A stretch of DNA of 64,000 bases from Mesobacillus sp. AQ2 (GTDB lineage: Bacteria; Bacillota; Bacilli; Bacillales; Cytobacillaceae): positions 2,733,001 through 2,797,000 of the forward strand of contig NZ_CP126080.1 in assembly GCF_030122805.1 (NCBI RefSeq), in the 5' to 3' direction. The position numbers and the translations under genes are program-made. A model generated the notes under the pieces. It was not told the DNA's origin. It saw only the letters and a program-made list of their open reading frames with translations, and searched no databases. The stretch's first letter is position 1; every line of letters begins with the position of its first letter. Below, in pieces: positions 61,344 to 64,000 of the stretch.

Positions 61344-63041
61344 TTACATTTCCTCTGGAGCCTTGATTCCCAAAAGTCTCAGGCCTTCTTCGAGAACGAT
61401 GCTGACTGCATTCACCAAAGCCAGCCGTGCATCTTTCTCCTCATTTTCTTTCAGGATCCTTACCTCTCCATAATATCTATTGAAAGCCTGGGCGAGATTC
61501 AATACATATTTTGCGATTTGAGATGGATCATTATTGTGGCAGGCTCTTATGACAGTTTCAGGGAAATCCATAAGCTCTGTGACAACTGGCCATTCAGCCG
61601 CACCTTCAAGCTTGATTTCCACACCAGTTACTGGACTTGCTGCCTTTCTTAAAATGGTTTTAGCCCGGGCATTTGTATATTGTACATATGGAGCTGATTC
61701 TCCTTCGACCCTCAACATTTCCTCCAAGGAAAAATCAATATCATTCATTCTAAAATTCTTCAGGTCATGAAAAATGATTGCTCCTGTACCCACCATAGCA
61801 GCTGTTTCTTGCTGATTCGGGAGTAAAGGATTTTTTTCCTCGATATTCTTTTTAGCCAGCTCAATCGAGTCTTTAAGGACATCCTCCAGTAAAACAACTT
61901 TCCCTTTGCGCGTTGACATTTTCTTGCCATCTTTCAGCATCATTCCAAAAGGAACATGGATGATTCCATCCGCCCATTCAAAATCCATTTTTGCAAGAAC
62001 CGCTTTTAACTGTTTAAAATGAAGACTTTGCTCATTTCCCACAACGTATAAAGATGTAATAAAAGAATGCTGATCATATCGATACTTGGCCGCGGCCAAA
62101 TCCCGGGTCGCATACAATGTGGCACCGTCTGATTTTTTAATCAGGCAGGGTGGCAGGCCGATATCTTCCAATTGAACGACCAGAGCCCCATCTGATTCGT
62201 CAAGAAGCTCTTTGTTCCTTAGCATTTCAACAATAGGCTCCATTTTATCATTATAGAATGCTTCTCCAGCATATGAATCAAATTCAATCCCCAGCAGCTC
62301 ATAAACCTTCTTGAACTCTTTCAATGATTCTTCCTTGAACCATTTCCACAATCCGAGTGCCTCTACATCTCCGTTTTCAAGACGCCTGAACCAATTTCGG
62401 CCTTCCTGCTCGAGTTCAGGATTGGTTTCTGCGGCTTCATGAAACTTTATATAAAGGGCCAGAAGCTCCTTTATCGGACTCTCTTTCACTTTCTGTTCAC
62501 TGCCCCAAAGCTTATAGGCCGTAATTAGTTTGCCAAACTGAGTCCCCCAGTCTCCAAGATGGTTTATTTTAAACGTCTTGAATCCACACTTTTCATAAAT
62601 TAGTGAAAGAGAATTTCCTATAACGGTAGAACGTAGATGCCCCATAGAAAAAGGTTTGGCAATATTAGGGGAGGAAAGATCAATTGTCACCGTATGTTGA
62701 CGTCCTCGATTATAGTCCCCGTAATGGTTTTTCTTTTCTGTAATTTCATTGAGGATATAAGCTGCTGCTTTTGATTTATCCAAAAAAGCATTCACATACC
62801 CGCCAATTGCTTCAAAACGATCAAAGTCAGATTCATTTTTGGACTGTAATTTTTGGCTAATGTCTTTGGCAATTTCCACAGGTGACTTTCTCAGGGCTTT
62901 TGCCATCTGGAAGCAAGGAAAGGCCAAATCTCCGTGTTTCAGAAATTTTGGTTTTTCGATCAAACGTTCAATATTCTCATCAGATAGTATTCCTTTTAGT
63001 TCTTGAGCGAGTAATCCAGAATATTTTTTACGGTATTTCAT
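61344..63041 (-). CDS. argS: Arginyl-tRNA synthetase
   Basis: A 565-aa class I synthetase that charges tRNA-Arg. It has an N-terminal Add-1 domain (about 1-105), the HIGH-type motif SMGHLRST (132-139), a KMSTRKG loop in the catalytic core and a C-terminal DALR anticodon-binding domain (YVQYTNARAKTIL onward). The ATG at 63041 follows AAAGGGAGG. A T-box leader with an Arg specifier precedes it. T-box control of argS suggests an inducible second copy; a housekeeping argS may lie elsewhere (inference). Confidence 0.96.
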   Translation of the reverse strand: MKYRKKYSGLLAQELKGILSDENIERLIEKPKFLKHGDLAFPCFQMAKALRKSPVEIAKDISQKLQSKNESDFDRFEAIGGYVNAFLDKSKAAAYILNEITEKKNHYGDYNRGRQHTVTIDLSSPNIAKPFSMGHLRSTVIGNSLSLIYEKCGFKTFKINHLGDWGTQFGKLITAYKLWGSEQKVKESPIKELLALYIKFHEAAETNPELEQEGRNWFRRLENGDVEALGLWKWFKEESLKEFKKVYELLGIEFDSYAGEAFYNDKMEPIVEMLRNKELLDESDGALVVQLEDIGLPPCLIKKSDGATLYATRDLAAAKYRYDQHSFITSLYVVGNEQSLHFKQLKAVLAKMDFEWADGIIHVPFGMMLKDGKKMSTRKGKVVLLEDVLKDSIELAKKNIEEKNPLLPNQQETAAMVGTGAIIFHDLKNFRMNDIDFSLEEMLRVEGESAPYVQYTNARAKTILRKAASPVTGVEIKLEGAAEWPVVTELMDFPETVIRACHNNDPSQIAKYVLNLAQAFNRYYGEVRILKENEEKDARLALVNAVSIVLEEGLRLLGIKAPEEM

Positions 63042-63062
63042 TGTAGACCTCCCTTTAAAAAA

Positions 63063-63290
63063 TAAAAAACCCCCGCCTCTAAAAAGAGACGAGAGTTTTA
63101 TCCCGCGGTACCACTCTAATTGTTCCTGAAAGGAACCTGCTTTCATTGATAACGGAGTTCATTCCGGCCATCCCTAATGGTTTTCAGGAAGGCATCTCAA
63201 AAGTGCGCTTCATTACCCTATTTGCACCAGGCTTTCACCGTCCCCGGCTCGCTAACTCAAAAAAGGATAACTACTCTCTTTCTCATCGAT
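63063..63290 (-). promoter_or_regulatory. T-box leader controlling argS
   Basis: On the minus strand the leader has a Stem I start (GAGAAAGAGAGTAG, 63271-63284), a candidate specifier codon CGC (63205-63207, arginine, followed by A), the invariant T-box AGAGTGGTACCGCGG (63103-63117), and a 12-bp terminator stem with a T run (63063-63096). Uncharged tRNA-Arg would stabilise the antiterminator and allow argS transcription. Confidence 0.92.
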
Positions 63291-63334
63291 TAGATATTTT
63301 TACCGTTATAAACAACAACTATGATCGATTGCAA

Positions 63335-63811
63335 TCATTTTTTCACAGCCAAAACTGTATCAAATTCCTGGGTTGAACAATTGTTATCATCAAAGGTTTC
63401 AATATAATTTCCACCTGTATAATCTCCTATTACCTTCCGCCAAAAACTTCTCGCTGGTTCGTTTTTCTCGACCTGGATGACACTCCATCCGCCAGGAAAT
63501 TGATCAAACAGCCTGGTAGCGACAATTCTGCCGAACCCTCTTCTGTAAAATTTCCTAAGGATAAAAAATTCGAGGATGACATTGGGTTCCCCGCTTTCAA
63601 CCATGGCAAACCCAGCATATTCACCTTCATGTATGATGAAGAAAGCATGAAGATTCATATCAGTCCAATATGGTTTCAAATCAAACGGTGCGTAACTTCC
63701 GTTCTCCTCAAGCCTGATTTCCTGAAACAACGTAAACTCGTAGATATAGAATTGAATCAGATTCTGAAGGACTGCTTCATCCTCCTGTTTCACACGTACC
63801 AAATCGATCAC
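63335..63811 (-). CDS. GNAT family N-acetyltransferase
   Basis: A 158-aa single-domain acetyltransferase. Features: VRVKQEDEAVLQNLIQFYIY at the start, FAMVESGEPNVILEFFILRK, the acetyl-CoA loop RKFYRRGFGRIVATRLF and VEKNEPARSFWRKVIGDY. The substrate is unknown. AAAGGGGAAT precedes the ATG. It lies upstream of the argS T-box on the same strand, and readthrough is probably limited by the T-box terminator. Confidence 0.85.
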   Translation of the reverse strand: MIDLVRVKQEDEAVLQNLIQFYIYEFTLFQEIRLEENGSYAPFDLKPYWTDMNLHAFFIIHEGEYAGFAMVESGEPNVILEFFILRKFYRRGFGRIVATRLFDQFPGGWSVIQVEKNEPARSFWRKVIGDYTGGNYIETFDDNNCSTQEFDTVLAVKK

Positions 63812-63897
63812 AAGGATTCCCCTTTTTGAAACTGAATTTTTTATTTTAATTATTCGTTGATAATAAAGGAAAATCCTCTTTTAACCCGCTTTCATTT

Positions 63898-64000
63898 TTA
63901 TTCCTCTCTGTCAGGATATGAATATTGGTAGGTAAGTTCTTTCTCATCTTTTGTTATCTCAACTATTTCCATCCCATCAGCAGATTCAAAAATATAGGAT
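63898..64000 (-). CDS. Partial gene at the window edge
   Basis: The last 33 codons of a minus-strand gene (ending EKELTYQYSYPDREE) run off the right edge. The residue pattern (YIFESADGMEIVEITKDEKE) looks like real protein. Too little is visible to name it. Confidence 0.5.
   Translation of the reverse strand, partial: SYIFESADGMEIVEITKDEKELTYQYSYPDREE

Overview
The window comes from the chromosome of a low-GC, endospore-forming Bacillaceae bacterium (Bacillus sensu lato). The evidence is racA, a SpoIIP paralogue, RsbS/RsbT/RsbR-type stressosome proteins, strong AGGAGG-type ribosome binding sites, GTG/TTG starts, a T-box leader, an RNPP-type quorum-sensing cassette and DUF421/DUF1657 spore-associated genes. 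I see no rRNA, tRNA, prophage, IS element or CRISPR array. Species cannot be fixed from the sequence alone.

Layout. 0-3.4 kb: minus-strand envelope genes of unknown role (DUF1002, small membrane proteins, YdcF-like). 3.7-4.5 kb: racA and a cold-shock gene. 4.7-8.3 kb: a tight five-gene minus-strand operon (YgiB-like lipoprotein, DUF350, unknown cytosolic protein, YgiC/YjfC ATP-grasp ligase, TrkA-type K+ channel). 8.5-15.6 kb: a CcpB-like regulator, a MEDS protein, an NPD flavoenzyme, a divergent PlsY-like protein, an MFS exporter, a ZIP transporter and a VOC protein. 15.7-19.7 kb: a CBO0543-type membrane protein, two CorA paralogues and a SpoIIP paralogue with a coupled small ORF. 20.2-20.5 kb: a secreted-protein gene broken in its signal peptide. 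21.0-21.7 kb: palindromic 52-bp tandem array 1, directly upstream of a class A PBP. 23.9-31.6 kb: an acetyltransferase, an ABC transporter, uppP and a three-gene lipid-linked sugar transfer system (GtrA, GtrB-like, YkoS-like). 32-37.6 kb: MFS, an FtsH paralogue, an RsbR-type STAS protein, YkvA and Mta. 37.7-38.06 kb: palindromic array 2. 38.2-42.8 kb: a UDG-like protein, an ECF sigma/anti-sigma pair and a nuclease-XPD helicase fusion. 43.0-46.0 kb: an RNPP regulator with its own pro-peptide gene beside a secreted subtilase. 46.3-48.3 kb: a four-gene operon with a CarH-like B12-binding sensor and a PAS-STAS protein. 48.5-56.5 kb: an acetyltransferase, threonine aldolase, CBS and STAS proteins, several small ORFs, rsbS-rsbT and a LytE-like cell-wall hydrolase. 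56.9-64 kb: a DUF421/DUF1657 cassette, a radical SAM/SPASM protein, a HesB-like protein, T-box-controlled argS and an acetyltransferase.

Most striking signals. (1) Two tandem arrays 16 kb apart share no obvious unit sequence. Both have a 52-bp period and the same internal geometry, GACA-N25-TGTC-N19, with covarying arms. (2) A B12/PAS/STAS operon looks like a possible light- or B12-sensing input to stress signalling. (3) A 29-codon secreted pro-peptide gene lies directly after an NprR/PlcR-like regulator and next to a protease gene. (4) An ATP-grasp/DUF350/lipoprotein/K+ channel operon resembles the enterobacterial yjf/ygi loci. General stress signalling recurs across the window: RsbR-, RsbS- and RsbT-type proteins plus two STAS proteins whose phospho-sites look replaced.
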